Source: DASSUW01 sp963740605 (GTDB lineage Bacteria > Actinomycetota > Thermoleophilia > Solirubrobacterales > Solirubrobacteraceae). Taken from it: DNA of 64,000 nucleotides. The position numbers and the translations under genes were made by a program. Positions 1-8,726 of the stretch are shown here, in pieces. Within the stretch, counting starts at the first letter, position 1. Each line of letters begins with the position of its first letter. The DNA lies in contig CAVUFC010000014.1 in assembly GCA_963740605.1 (NCBI GenBank), forward strand, positions 496,001 to 560,000, read 5' to 3'. A model generated the notes under the pieces. The model ran no database searches. It saw nothing but the letters and a program-made list of their open reading frames with translations, and was not told where the DNA came from.

Positions 1-1144
1 CGAGCGCGACCGGACGTGCGGTGGACAGGTACGGAGCAAGGTAACGGCCGGCGATCTTGCCGGGTGGCCACCAGAGTGCGCGTGACGACACCTGCCCGGC
101 CAGACGACGCGCACGAGTGGCTTCGGTCCGCGGCGCACCGGTGTCATCGAGTTCAGCACGCAGATAGAGCGGTGCCCCGCCGGTCAGCAGCAGGCCGCGC
201 AGCACGGGAGCGAACGGGCGGGGCTCGGCGAGCGCTCCCACCCAGTGCGCGATCGTCGCAGCGGCGGCGTCCGCCTGCTGCGTCGCGAGGCCGCCCTGCT
301 TGACCGGGAACGTCGTCGCATCGCCGGCGGCAACGACGTAGGGAGCGCCCATCACGTACCCATGGGCGTCGGTGGGCAGGAAGCCGTCGTCGTCGCTCGG
401 CAGGCCCTCGATGCCAGGCCCGACGAGCCGCGGAAGCGTGATGACGGTGTCGGCGATCATCGCCGTCTCGGAGTCGAACCACAGGACGTCGTCGGTCACA
501 TGCACCGCCCGCGTCCCGGTGCGTAGCGCGATGCCGCGGCTGTCGAGCAGCTCGCGCAGCGCAGCGCCCGCGGCGTGTCCGAAGACCCACAGGGGCTCCC
601 GCTCAGGCGTGACGAGCGTGACGATCGCCTCAGGCACCTCCCTCACTGCGGCGGCGCTCATGATCGCCAGCTCGTAGGCCGGCAGCGTCCAGCTTGCCGC
701 CGAAGGCACGACGATCGCGACCTGGTGTCGATGCCCGCGGCCAATCTCGGCGAGAACCCAGTTCATCATCGACACGTCCTCCGGGCCGGTGAACGTGAGC
801 GCGCCCTGCACCGCCGGCTCGGGCGTCGCGCCGACCGCGACCAGCAGGTGGTCGTAGTCGCGCTCCTCACCCGAGGTGAGCCGAGCGCGGCGCTCGTCGA
901 CGTCGACCGCCGCCAGCTCGCCCTCCACGAGGCCGACCCGGTAGCGGTTCGCGAGGTCGTGCAGGTCGAGCGGCGCGGGAGCGCCGAAACCGAACGGAGC
1001 GGCAACGGATGCCGGCCGATGCTCGAGCGCGTGCGCCGGCGCGACAAGGTCGATCTCGACGCCCAGGCCCGCGAGCTCGCGAAGCGCCAGGACGGCCTCC
1101 ACGGCCGCGACTCCGGAGCCGGCGATGAGCACGCGATGCGGCAT
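1..1144 (-). CDS. FAD-dependent pyridine nucleotide-disulfide oxidoreductase, 3' end outside the window
   Basis: The frame is open from an ATG at 1144 to the window edge with no stop, so about 381 N-terminal residues are visible. The N-terminus (MPHRVLIAGSGVAAVEA) is a Rossmann FAD-binding motif. Near the C-terminus is the second FAD motif (AAGDATTFPVKQGGLA), followed by a tail with LWWPPGKIAGRYLAPYL. The same tail occurs in the paralogues at 8727, 32628 and 41502. The family resembles sulfide:quinone oxidoreductase and NDH-2-like flavoproteins, but the electron donor and acceptor cannot be read from sequence. The start is supported by a -10 hexamer (GACGCT, 1156-1151) 6 nt upstream and a TGCGGATG box 28 bp above it. 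Confidence 0.85.
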   Translation of the reverse strand, partial: MPHRVLIAGSGVAAVEAVLALRELAGLGVEIDLVAPAHALEHRPASVAAPFGFGAPAPLDLHDLANRYRVGLVEGELAAVDVDERRARLTSGEERDYDHLLVAVGATPEPAVQGALTFTGPEDVSMMNWVLAEIGRGHRHQVAIVVPSAASWTLPAYELAIMSAAAVREVPEAIVTLVTPEREPLWVFGHAAGAALRELLDSRGIALRTGTRAVHVTDDVLWFDSETAMIADTVITLPRLVGPGIEGLPSDDDGFLPTDAHGYVMGAPYVVAAGDATTFPVKQGGLATQQADAAAATIAHWVGALAEPRPFAPVLRGLLLTGGAPLYLRAELDDTGAPRTEATRARRLAGQVSSRALWWPPGKIAGRYLAPYLSTARPVAL

Positions 1145-1150
1145 GAACAC

Positions 1151-1190
1151 AGCGTCGCGCGCGCGACCCGTTCGCACATCCGCATCCGTA
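1151..1190 (-). promoter_or_regulatory. Regulon promoter of the FAD oxidoreductase at 1144
   Basis: On the minus strand, -10 GACGCT occupies 1156-1151, 6 nt before the ATG. TGCGGATG starts at 1184, exactly 28 bp upstream of the -10. A TACGGA begins at 1190, immediately upstream of it. The position 51 bp upstream holds only a weak match (CCGGTC). Confidence 0.55.
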
Positions 1191-1212
1191 CGGCTTTGCG
1201 CGACCGGGGAAC

Positions 1213-1269
1213 TACGGATTCGTTGCAGGAGGCTGTGCGGATGGCGCGGCGCCATGCTCGGCGTACCGT
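1213..1269 (+). promoter_or_regulatory. Regulon promoter of the zinc-ribbon gene at 1276
   Basis: TACGGA lies at 1213-1218, TGCGGA at 1236-1241 and the -10 TACCGT at 1264-1269. Spacings to the -10 are 51 and 28, an exact match to the consensus. The ATG follows after 6 nt. Confidence 0.7.
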
Positions 1270-1275
1270 CGCCGC

Positions 1276-1593
1276 ATGCTCTTCCGCCGCCGCCACGATC
1301 CACTGCGCCGCTGCCCCGAATGCCGCAGCCGCTTCGCCTGCCCCACTGGCTGGACGGAGCATGACGAAGCGCACTGGCACATCGATCTGCGCTGCGGCGA
1401 GTGCGGTCACTGCTGGGACGCGGTCATCGCCGACGATCGCGCGGCGCGCTACGACATCGAGCTGGATGTCGACGCGTCCACGATCGCACGCGCGCTCAAG
1501 CGGCTCGACCTCGAGCGGATGGCGTGCGACGCCGAGACGTTCGCCGCCGCGCTGGCCCGCGACCTCATCGAGCCCGCCGACTTCGCGGCGTGA
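1276..1593 (+). CDS. Small zinc-ribbon protein of unknown function
   Basis: A 105-residue protein. Residues 14-47 contain CPEC, then CGECGHCW, the paired Cys knuckles of a zinc ribbon (CPEC...C and CGECGHC). The rest is acidic and helical with no recognised domain. The start is fixed by a consensus promoter whose -10 ends 6 nt before the ATG, implying a leaderless message. The last 29 bp overlap the convergent hydrolase gene. Because it shares the regulon promoter with stress and energy genes it may be a small zinc-binding regulator or accessory factor, but no function can be assigned. Confidence 0.75.
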   Translation: MLFRRRHDPLRRCPECRSRFACPTGWTEHDEAHWHIDLRCGECGHCWDAVIADDRAARYDIELDVDASTIARALKRLDLERMACDAETFAAALARDLIEPADFAA

Positions 1594-2836
1594 CGAGCGT
1601 CCGGTTGTAGAAACCGACCACGCGCCGTTCGTACTCAGCCGGCACCGCTGCGATCCCTCCGGTGTGGCCGGCGCCCGCGATCTCCCACAGCGACGCCGTC
1701 GGCCCGGCGGCGTCGCGGTAGACGCGGTTGAGCGCCTCGTCCGCGTTGCCGCTCATCCCTCGAACGAGCAGAACGCGGCGCGGCGCGATCCGCGGCATGA
1801 GGTCGACGAGATCCGCCGGCGGCGCGTGGTCGGAGAGCACCACCTCCGCGACGGTCTCCGTCGTGATCGGCGCGACCCAGCGCAGAGGCTCCGGGGGCGC
1901 GGCCGGCATGTGCTTCTGCTCGGCGACCGAGCGCAGACCGGCACCCTCCGAGACGACCGCGCGCAGGCGCCGGTCGTGAGCCGCGGCCTGCAGCAGCATC
2001 TCGCCGCCGACCGACAGCCCGAGCCCGCCGATGGCACCGGCGTGGACGTCGGGGCGCGCGCCGAGATACGCAACCGCGGCGCGCAGGTCCGGCTCCGCGC
2101 CCCAGCCGCGGGCGTTGAAGTCTCCCTCGCTGGCCCCCTCACCGCGGCGGTCGAGCAACAGGACGCCGTAGCCGTTCCGCGCGAGCATGCGGGCGTGCGG
2201 AACCGTTCCCGCCCGCCCCGGGAACACGATCACCGCGGCGCCGTTGCGCGACGGGACATACCACCCGGCCAGCCGCAACCCGTCGGCGGTCGTCAGCGTG
2301 ACGTCAACGGAAGGGCGGCCAAGGTCGGCGCTCACGACCGGCGCGCGCGACTTGTGCGTCGCGACGACGGCGAACCCGACGGGCATGACCACGAAGAACG
2401 CGACGATCGCGCCGCCCAGGCCGACGCCGGCCCTCCGCAGGTAACGGCGAACCCGCGGTTCGTCGCGCCGGCGCGACCTCCACAGCACGGCCGCACCGAG
2501 CGCGAACAGCACGACTCCCGCGAGGGCGGCGGCGATCGCGGTCACGTCGTCGCCGGCGAGGTGGTCGACGGCGACGTGACGGATGCCGTCGACGACTCCC
2601 GCGACGATCATCAGCGTCCCAGTCGCGAGCGCCGCGCCCGCGCGTGCGCCCGCACGCAGTCGCGGATAGGCGGCGGCGAGCAGCGCAGCGCACGCGACGG
2701 GCACGAGGCCGCTTGCGAGGTGATCGCTCATAGCGGTGCCGGGCTCGCGGTGCCAGTACGCGTCGTCGAGCACCGAGATGGCCGCCGCAGCCATCGCGAG
2801 CCGGAACGCGAGCGTCTCTCGGCGGCGGGCCGTCAC
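1565..2836 (-). CDS. Membrane-anchored alpha/beta hydrolase, last gene of the arginine deiminase operon
   Basis: A 423-residue protein with a GTG start 4 nt after the carbamate kinase stop. Roughly the first 165 residues hold about five hydrophobic segments. The rest is an alpha/beta hydrolase: VIVFPGRAG for the oxyanion region, LDRRGEGASEG, the nucleophile elbow GLSVGG and a C-terminal AGHTGG carrying the likely catalytic His. The substrate is unknown. Its position as the fourth gene after arcA, arcB and arcC suggests co-transcription, but no hydrolase step belongs to the arginine deiminase pathway, so its role there is unexplained. Its 3' end overlaps the convergent zinc-ribbon gene by 29 bp. 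Confidence 0.8.
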   Translation of the reverse strand: MTARRRETLAFRLAMAAAAISVLDDAYWHREPGTAMSDHLASGLVPVACAALLAAAYPRLRAGARAGAALATGTLMIVAGVVDGIRHVAVDHLAGDDVTAIAAALAGVVLFALGAAVLWRSRRRDEPRVRRYLRRAGVGLGGAIVAFFVVMPVGFAVVATHKSRAPVVSADLGRPSVDVTLTTADGLRLAGWYVPSRNGAAVIVFPGRAGTVPHARMLARNGYGVLLLDRRGEGASEGDFNARGWGAEPDLRAAVAYLGARPDVHAGAIGGLGLSVGGEMLLQAAAHDRRLRAVVSEGAGLRSVAEQKHMPAAPPEPLRWVAPITTETVAEVVLSDHAPPADLVDLMPRIAPRRVLLVRGMSGNADEALNRVYRDAAGPTASLWEIAGAGHTGGIAAVPAEYERRVVGFYNRTLVTPRSRRAR

Positions 2837-2840
2837 GCGA

Positions 2841-3773
2841 TCAGCCTCCGGCGATCACGGGGGCGGCGGCGGCCACCACGGTCGTGCCGCGCTCACCGGC
2901 AAGGACGGCGGACGCGTCCGCCAGGCTGCCGATCGCGGCGCGGCCGCCGGTCTTCTGGGCGAACCATGCCGCGGCCTCGACCTTCGGGCCCATCGAGCCG
3001 GCGGGGAGGCCGAGCGCGAGCAGCGCCTCGGGCGAGGCCGTGGTGATCGGTGTCGCCTGCGGCGTCCCGTAGTCGCGTTCGACGGCGGCGACGTCGGTGA
3101 GCAACAGCAGCGCATCGGCTCCCACGCCGCAGGCGAGCAGGGCGGCGGCGCGATCCTTGTCGATGACCGCCTCGACGCCGCGCAGGCGCCCGTCGCGGTC
3201 GACGACCACCGGGATGCCTCCGCCGCCGACGCACACGACGAGCACGCCGGCCTCGACCAACCGCCGGATCGTCGCTAGCTCGACGATCGACTGCGGCTCC
3301 GGGGACGCGACGACGCGCCGCCAGTGCGGCCCGTCCGCGGCGATGTGCCAGCCGCGCTCGGCGGCCAGGATCTCTGCCTTGCTGCGGAAATAGACCGGCC
3401 CGATGAACTTCGTGGGGTGAGCGAACGCAGGGTCGTCACCGTCGACGATCACCTGGGTGAGCAGGGTCGCGACCTGACGGCCGCCGAGAGCGTTCACGAG
3501 CTCCTGGTCGAGCAGGTAGCCGATCATGCCTTCGCTCTCCGCGCCGAGCACGTCGAGCGGATACGGCTTGACCTCCTCGCGGTAGGCCTCGCCCTGGAGC
3601 GCGAGCAGGCCGACCTGCGGCCCGTTGCCGTGCGTGACGATGACCTCGTGATCGGCGGCAAGCTCGGCCAGTGCCGTGACCGCGACCGCGACGTTCTCGC
3701 GCTGGGCGCCGGCGTCCGCCCGCTGCCCGCGTTGGAGGAGCGCGTTCCCTCCGAGTGCGACGACGATGCGCAT
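2841..3773 (-). CDS. arcC: Carbamate kinase
   Basis: A 310-residue protein, the normal length for carbamate kinase. It starts MRIVVALGGNALLQRG, the family signature, and has VTHGNGPQVG and VCVGGGGIPVV as nucleotide-binding loops. It converts carbamoyl phosphate plus ADP to ATP, ammonia and CO2, the ATP-yielding last step of the cytoplasmic arginine deiminase pathway. The start lies 3 nt after the arcB stop, so it is the third gene of a tight operon. No key residue appears to be missing. Confidence 0.95.
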   Translation of the reverse strand: MRIVVALGGNALLQRGQRADAGAQRENVAVAVTALAELAADHEVIVTHGNGPQVGLLALQGEAYREEVKPYPLDVLGAESEGMIGYLLDQELVNALGGRQVATLLTQVIVDGDDPAFAHPTKFIGPVYFRSKAEILAAERGWHIAADGPHWRRVVASPEPQSIVELATIRRLVEAGVLVVCVGGGGIPVVVDRDGRLRGVEAVIDKDRAAALLACGVGADALLLLTDVAAVERDYGTPQATPITTASPEALLALGLPAGSMGPKVEAAAWFAQKTGGRAAIGSLADASAVLAGERGTTVVAAAAPVIAGG

Positions 3774-3776
3774 GGC

Positions 3777-4688
3777 TCAGACCTCCCAGTCACCAGTCGT
3801 GAGGGCGTACAGGACTGCCTGCTCGGTCGGCAGGCGATTCGCGGCCTGCTGCCACACGGCGCTGTGGGCGCCGTCGATCACCGCGGTGGCGACCTCCTCG
3901 CCGCGGTGGGCCGGCAGGCAGTGCAGGAAGATCGCATCGGTGGCCGCCAGCCCCATCAAGCCAGGCGTCACACGGAACTTCTCGAGGGCGCGCATCCGCC
4001 GCTGTCGCTCGTCCTCGTCGCCCATCGACACCCAGACGTCGGTGTAGACCGCCCGCGCACCCGCCACCGCCTCGCGCGGGTTGTCGGTCACGTATGTGCC
4101 GCCGGCGATCCCCGGATCGGGCCCGTATCCCTCCGGGCAGGCGAGGCGCAGGTCGATCCCCGTCAGCGCGGCGGCCTCGATCAGCGAGTGCGCCACGTTG
4201 TTGCCGTCGCCGACGTAGGCGACCGGCAGGCCGCGCAGCTCGCCGAAACGCTCGCGCAGCGTCAGCACGTCGGCGAGCGCCTGGCAGGGGTGATGATCGT
4301 CGGTGAGCGCGTTGATCACCGGCACCGACGCGGCGGCGGCCACTTCCTCCACGTCGCTGTGGGCGAACGTGCGGATCACGATCGCCGCGCAGTACGACGA
4401 CATCACGCGCGCGGTGTCGGCGATCGGCTCCCCACGGCCCAGCTGCAGCTCGTCCGGACGCAGCATGATCGGCAGGCCGCCGAGCCGATGGACGGCGGCC
4501 TCGAACGAGATGCGCGTGCGCGTCGACGGCTTGGCGAAGTAGCAGGCGACCGACGACCCGGAAAGAGCGTCATGCCACCCGTGCGGGTCCGCCCTCATCG
4601 CGGCCGCGAGGTCGAGAAGGCGGCTGAACTCGCCGGGGGTGAGGTCCGCGATCCGGAGAAGGCTCGTTGCGGTGCTGACGGTGCTCAT
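3777..4688 (-). CDS. arcB: Ornithine carbamoyltransferase (catabolic by context)
   Basis: A 303-residue protein. It contains the carbamoyl-phosphate loop STRTR (in KPSTRTRISFE), the HPCQALAD motif and the HCLPAHRG motif of ornithine carbamoyltransferases. In this operon it should run phosphorolytically, turning citrulline and phosphate into ornithine and carbamoyl phosphate for ArcC. Sequence alone does not separate the catabolic from the anabolic (ArgF) enzyme; the direction is inferred from lying between arcA and arcC. The ATG overlaps the arcA stop by 4 bp, so translation is probably coupled. Confidence 0.93.
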   Translation of the reverse strand: MSTVSTATSLLRIADLTPGEFSRLLDLAAAMRADPHGWHDALSGSSVACYFAKPSTRTRISFEAAVHRLGGLPIMLRPDELQLGRGEPIADTARVMSSYCAAIVIRTFAHSDVEEVAAAASVPVINALTDDHHPCQALADVLTLRERFGELRGLPVAYVGDGNNVAHSLIEAAALTGIDLRLACPEGYGPDPGIAGGTYVTDNPREAVAGARAVYTDVWVSMGDEDERQRRMRALEKFRVTPGLMGLAATDAIFLHCLPAHRGEEVATAVIDGAHSAVWQQAANRLPTEQAVLYALTTGDWEV

Positions 4689-5905
4689 AGGTCATCCCTC
4701 TCGATCGGGCAGGACATGCAGCGCGGACCGCCGCGGCCCCGGCCGAGCTCGAAGCCCGCGACCGTGATCACCTCGATCCCGGCCCGGCGCAGCCGCGTGT
4801 TGGTGTCGACGTTGCGCTCGTACGCGATAACGACGCCCGGAGCGATCGCCAGGACGTTGTTGCCGTCGTCCCACTGCTCGCGCTCGGACTCGTAGACGTC
4901 ACCGCCGGTCTCGAACAGGCGCAGGTGCGGCAGCTCGAGCTCACGCGCGATCGCGGCGAACAGGTCGTCCTCGCGCTCGGCCGAGACGCCGCCGCCCGAG
5001 GGGCGCAGCGTGTAGGCGACGAGCTCGTCCCGGACCTGGGGATAGATGGTGAACGCGTCGCGGTCGACCATCGTCATGACCGTGTCGAGGTGCATCGTCG
5101 AGCGCTGCGCGGGCATCTGGACCGCGATCACCGACGTCGCGGAACCGCCGGCGAACAGACGGCGCGCGAGGCGCTCGACGCCGGCGGGCCGGGTCCTCTC
5201 GCCCATCCCCACGAGCACGCAGCCCTTGCCGATGACGAGGACGTCACCGCCTTCGAGCTGTGCGCGCCCGCCGAGCTCGTCGCTCCAGACGGGATGGGAC
5301 CGTCCCGCGAACTGCGGATGGTGGCGGTAGATCGCGTCGTAGTGGATGCTCTCGCGGCGGCGTGCAGGCTTCGCCATCGCATTGATCGAGACGCCGTCGT
5401 AGATCCACGCCGACGTGTCGCGCGTGAACAGGTGGTTCGGAAGCGGTGCCAGCACGAACCCGTCGAGCGCCGGCACCTGCGCGGTCAGCGCCGCGCTCGC
5501 GAACGGCAGCTCGCCGTAGGTGATGCCGCCGATGAGCCGCTCCGCGAGCTCCCGCGCCGGCAGCCCGAGCAGCCATTCGGCGACGTCCGGTGCGAGCGAC
5601 GGTCCGAGGTCGACGGCCTGGAGGGTCCACCCGATCACCTCTTCCCGGACCTCTTCAGCTTCGAGGACGCCGGCCAGCAGGCGGTCGAGATAGAGCACCT
5701 CGACCCCGCGGTCGGCCAGCGTGTCGGCGAACGCGTCGTGCTCTTGGCGGGCGCGCTTGACCCACAGCACGTCGTCGAACAGCAGCGCGTCCTTGTTGCG
5801 AGGGGTGAGACGCTTGAGCTCCAGCCCGGGCCGGTGGAGGACGACACGCCGCAGCGTCCCGACCTCCGACCCGACGTAGAGGCGCGTCGCGAGCTCAGCG
5901 CGCAC
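4685..5905 (-). CDS. arcA: Arginine deiminase
   Basis: A 406-residue protein, the usual length for the family. It shows SEVGTLRRVVLHRPG near the N-terminus, FTRDTSAW, MHLDTVMTMVD with the catalytic His, and CMSCPI near the C-terminus carrying the catalytic Cys. It hydrolyses arginine to citrulline and ammonia, starting the pathway that yields one ATP per arginine without oxygen. The start is GTG with a strong ribosome-binding site (GGGAGG), so unlike most genes here it has a leader. A 27-codon ORF precedes and overlaps its start. No clear copy of the regulon promoter was found upstream. Confidence 0.95.
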   Translation of the reverse strand: MRAELATRLYVGSEVGTLRRVVLHRPGLELKRLTPRNKDALLFDDVLWVKRARQEHDAFADTLADRGVEVLYLDRLLAGVLEAEEVREEVIGWTLQAVDLGPSLAPDVAEWLLGLPARELAERLIGGITYGELPFASAALTAQVPALDGFVLAPLPNHLFTRDTSAWIYDGVSINAMAKPARRRESIHYDAIYRHHPQFAGRSHPVWSDELGGRAQLEGGDVLVIGKGCVLVGMGERTRPAGVERLARRLFAGGSATSVIAVQMPAQRSTMHLDTVMTMVDRDAFTIYPQVRDELVAYTLRPSGGGVSAEREDDLFAAIARELELPHLRLFETGGDVYESEREQWDDGNNVLAIAPGVVIAYERNVDTNTRLRRAGIEVITVAGFELGRGRGGPRCMSCPIERDDL

Positions 5906-5978
5906 CGTTTCCTCCCGTCGCGAGCTTCGGCCTGTCGTTCTGCGACAAGGCCGGCAGGGACTGCGGCGGAGCGGTCAT
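5895..5978 (-). CDS. Putative 27-codon leader peptide overlapping the arcA start
   Basis: An ATG at 5978, preceded by GAGAGG at a suitable distance, opens a 27-codon frame (MTAPPQSLPALSQNDRPKLA then TGGNGAR). It ends at a TGA lying just inside arcA, in a different frame. The arrangement would fit translational coupling or an upstream-ORF control of the arginine deiminase operon. There is no run of arginine codons of the kind expected for classic attenuation. The ORF is short and could be chance. Confidence 0.35.
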   Translation of the reverse strand: MTAPPQSLPALSQNDRPKLATGGNGAR

Positions 5979-6070
5979 CAGGTAATTCCTCTCACGAGAC
6001 GTCGTCTCTGATCGTCGCGCTGCCCGGCGGCCCCGTCATCGGGGGTCATGCGGCTTCTGCATGCGGAGAT

Positions 6071-8566
6071 CTACGGTCGCCGGCGATCGCGCAGCCGCCA
6101 CCATTTCTCGGCGCTGACGACGGGCAGGACCGTGCACGCTGCGGCCAGCGCGAGCAACCAGTCGCCGGGGCTGAGCGCGACCGAGTTGAAGACGGCCTGC
6201 ATCGGCGGCGCGTAGATGAACACCGCCTGTAACGCCAACACAGCCGCGATGCCGGCGAAAGCCCAGGGGTTGCTCCACAGGCCGACGTGGAGGATCGAGT
6301 GGCGCAGCGAACGGCACTCGAGGAGATACACGACCTGGAACAGCACGATCGTGGTGACCACGAGCGTCTGGTTGTCGCGCAGCTCGAACAGCGTCAACGC
6401 CGCCGCAGCCATCAGCAGGCTCACGACGACGGTGCGGATCACGAGGAACCGACCGATCACCGGCGTCCCGGGGACTCGCGGCGGACGGCCCATCAGCCCC
6501 GGCTCGAACGCCTCGACCGCGAGCGGCAGCGCGAGCGTCACGGTCGCGATCAGGTTCACCCACAGGATCTGCGTCGGTTCGACCGGCAGCTTCGGCACGC
6601 CGCCCACGAAGGGGAACGCGAGCACGGCGATCAGCACGATGAGCGCCTCGCCGATGTTGGTTGGCAGCACGAATGCGATCGCCTTCTGCACGTTGTCGAA
6701 CACGTGCCGCCCCTCCTCGACGGCGGCCTCGATGCTCGCGAAGTCGTCGTCGAGGAGGACGACGTCGGCCGCTTCGCGCGCCGCGGCGGTGCCCGACCCT
6801 CCCATCGCCACGCCGATGTCCGCCTGCTTGAGCGCCGGAGCGTCGTTGACGCCGTCACCGGTCATGGCCACAACCTCGCCCTGCGTTTGCAGCGCCCTGA
6901 CGAGCCGCAGCTTGTGCTCGGGCGTCACGCGGGCGAACACGGTCCCCTCGATCGCCGCACGCGCGAAGGCGTCGTCGTCGAGGGCGTCCAGCGCGCGACC
7001 GGTGAACGCCGGGCCGGCGAGCCCGAACCGGGAGGCGATCGCGCTCGCCGTCGCGACGTGATCGCCCGTGACCATCTTGACGTCGACGCCCGCACTGCGG
7101 CAGGCCTCAACTGCCGCCAGCGCCGAGTCCCGGGGAGGGTCGGCGATCGCCGCAACCCCCAGCAGCGTGAACCCGCCGTCGAGGTCCTCGTCCACGAGCG
7201 CCTTGTGCTGATCGCCGAGCTCGCGCCGTGCCACCGCGAGCACACGCATCCCGTCGGCGGCGAAGGCGTCGACGATCGCGTCGGCCTGCGCGCACGGTTC
7301 GCAGCGCGCCAGAACGATCTCCGGTGCTCCCTTGACGAGCACCGTCCCGCCCGCGTGCAGCGTCGCCATCAGCTTGCGATCGGAGTCGAACGGGATCGCG
7401 TCGACTCTCGGCGACCGCGCGCGCTCAGCGCCCGCGTCCATCCCCTCGCGCGCCGCCGCCTCCAGTAGCGCGACCTCGGTCGGCGCGGTCCCATCGCTGC
7501 ACAGAACCGCCGCCCGGAGGAGCGCATCCTCGTCGCCCCACAGCTCGCTGACCGTCATGCGGTTCTGGGTTAGCGTGCCCGTCTTGTCGGTGCAGATGAC
7601 GGTGGTGGAGCCGAGCGTCTCCACGGCCGGCAGATGCCTGATCACGGCGCGGCGGCGGGCCATCCCCTGGACGCCGACGGCCAGCGCGATCGTCACGATC
7701 GCGGGCAACCCCTCGGGGATCGCCGCGACCGCGAGCGCGACGGCGGCGAGCACGGCCTCCACGAACGGATACCCGCGCGCGAGGGCCACCGCGAGCAGCA
7801 CCGCCGCGATGACGCAGATCAGCACGGTAAGCAGCCGCGCGACGCCCGCGAGGCCACGGGTGAGCGGCGTCTCGACGCCTTCCGTGTGGCGCATCAGTGC
7901 GGAGATCCGCCCGAGCTCCGTGTGGTCGCCGGTCAGCACGACCACTGCGGTTCCGGCCCCGGCGGTGACGAGCGTGCCACCGTGGACGATCGAGGCGCGA
8001 TCGGCGACGAGCGCGTCGGCGGGCACCGGCGCCGGCGCCTTGCCGACCGGCATGGACTCTCCGGTCAGCGGCGATTCGTCGACATCGAGCCCGCGGGCGG
8101 CGAGGATCCGCGCGTCAGCCGGTACGCGCTCGCCGCGGCGAAGTTCGACGACGTCCCCTGGCACGACGGCGTCGGCGTCGATCTGCCGGGGCGCCCCGTC
8201 GCGCATGACGGTCGCCCGCTCGGGGACGAGCGCAGCGAGTGCGTAGATCGCCCGTCCCGCCTTCCATTCCTGGACGAAGCCGATGGCGCCGTTGGCGGCG
8301 ACGACGGCGAGGACCACGACGCCGTCGGCGATCTCGCCGAGTGCGAGAGCGATGACTCCGGAGGCGAGCAGGACCAGGATCAGCGGGCTCGACAGCTGCC
8401 GCCAGAGCAGCGCGCGGACCGGCTCGGGGCGCATCGGCGCCACGCGGTTCGGGCCTGTCTGAGCCAGGCGCGCGTCCGCGTCGGCGGTCGAGAGCCCGCC
8501 CGGGTCGCTTCCGACGCGCGCGAGGACGTCCGTGCCGTCGAGGGCGTGCCAGCAGACATCGGCCAT
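6071..8566 (-). CDS. P2A-type cation-transporting ATPase (calcium pump or CtpF-like)
   Basis: An 831-residue P-type ATPase with a cation-ATPase N-terminal domain, TGES actuator loop (LTGESMPVG), ion-site motif IPEGLPA, phosphorylation motif DKTGTLTQ, hinge GDGVNDAPALK and a C-terminal membrane domain. IPEGLPA is typical of the P2A calcium/manganese group. Mycobacterial CtpF, a DosR-regulated gene, belongs to the same class. The ATG at 8566 is chosen over upstream in-frame ATGs because a -10 hexamer (TAGCTT) ends 7 nt before it and both regulon boxes sit at the consensus spacing. Confidence 0.9.
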   Translation of the reverse strand: MADVCWHALDGTDVLARVGSDPGGLSTADADARLAQTGPNRVAPMRPEPVRALLWRQLSSPLILVLLASGVIALALGEIADGVVVLAVVAANGAIGFVQEWKAGRAIYALAALVPERATVMRDGAPRQIDADAVVPGDVVELRRGERVPADARILAARGLDVDESPLTGESMPVGKAPAPVPADALVADRASIVHGGTLVTAGAGTAVVVLTGDHTELGRISALMRHTEGVETPLTRGLAGVARLLTVLICVIAAVLLAVALARGYPFVEAVLAAVALAVAAIPEGLPAIVTIALAVGVQGMARRRAVIRHLPAVETLGSTTVICTDKTGTLTQNRMTVSELWGDEDALLRAAVLCSDGTAPTEVALLEAAAREGMDAGAERARSPRVDAIPFDSDRKLMATLHAGGTVLVKGAPEIVLARCEPCAQADAIVDAFAADGMRVLAVARRELGDQHKALVDEDLDGGFTLLGVAAIADPPRDSALAAVEACRSAGVDVKMVTGDHVATASAIASRFGLAGPAFTGRALDALDDDAFARAAIEGTVFARVTPEHKLRLVRALQTQGEVVAMTGDGVNDAPALKQADIGVAMGGSGTAAAREAADVVLLDDDFASIEAAVEEGRHVFDNVQKAIAFVLPTNIGEALIVLIAVLAFPFVGGVPKLPVEPTQILWVNLIATVTLALPLAVEAFEPGLMGRPPRVPGTPVIGRFLVIRTVVVSLLMAAAALTLFELRDNQTLVVTTIVLFQVVYLLECRSLRHSILHVGLWSNPWAFAGIAAVLALQAVFIYAPPMQAVFNSVALSPGDWLLALAAACTVLPVVSAEKWWRLRDRRRP

Positions 8567-8573
8567 GGTGTCG

Positions 8574-8630
8574 AAGCTACGACCGGCAGGCCCGTGCTCC
8601 ATCCGCCGCCAGTGGCGAACGGGGTCCGTG
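8574..8630 (-). promoter_or_regulatory. Regulon promoter of the P2A ATPase
   Basis: Minus strand: CACGGA begins at 8630 and GGCGGATG at 8607; -10 TAGCTT runs 8579-8574. Spacings are 51 and 28. The ATG follows 7 nt after the -10. Confidence 0.7.
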
Positions 8631-8726
8631 GTTTCTACCGGCGCAGCGGTCGCATCGCTGCCGCGGCCTACACGGTGACGATCGTCGTCGTCGTCGCGTG
8701 CGTCGGGGCGCTTGCCGTGCTGACCG

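Noticed and set aside
575..3046. Very long open frames on the strand opposite real genes (for example here, 15341-17353, 21524-23542 and 30865-32499).
   Set aside because: At about 70% GC, antisense frames stay open by composition. Their translations are Arg/Ala/Gly/His-rich without domains, while the opposite strand encodes recognisable enzymes.
5979..6060. Possible regulon boxes upstream of arcA (CCCCGATG 28 bp above a GACGAT).
   Set aside because: The distal box is missing and the hexamer is not near a start codon in the usual way, so the match is too weak to include the arginine deiminase operon.
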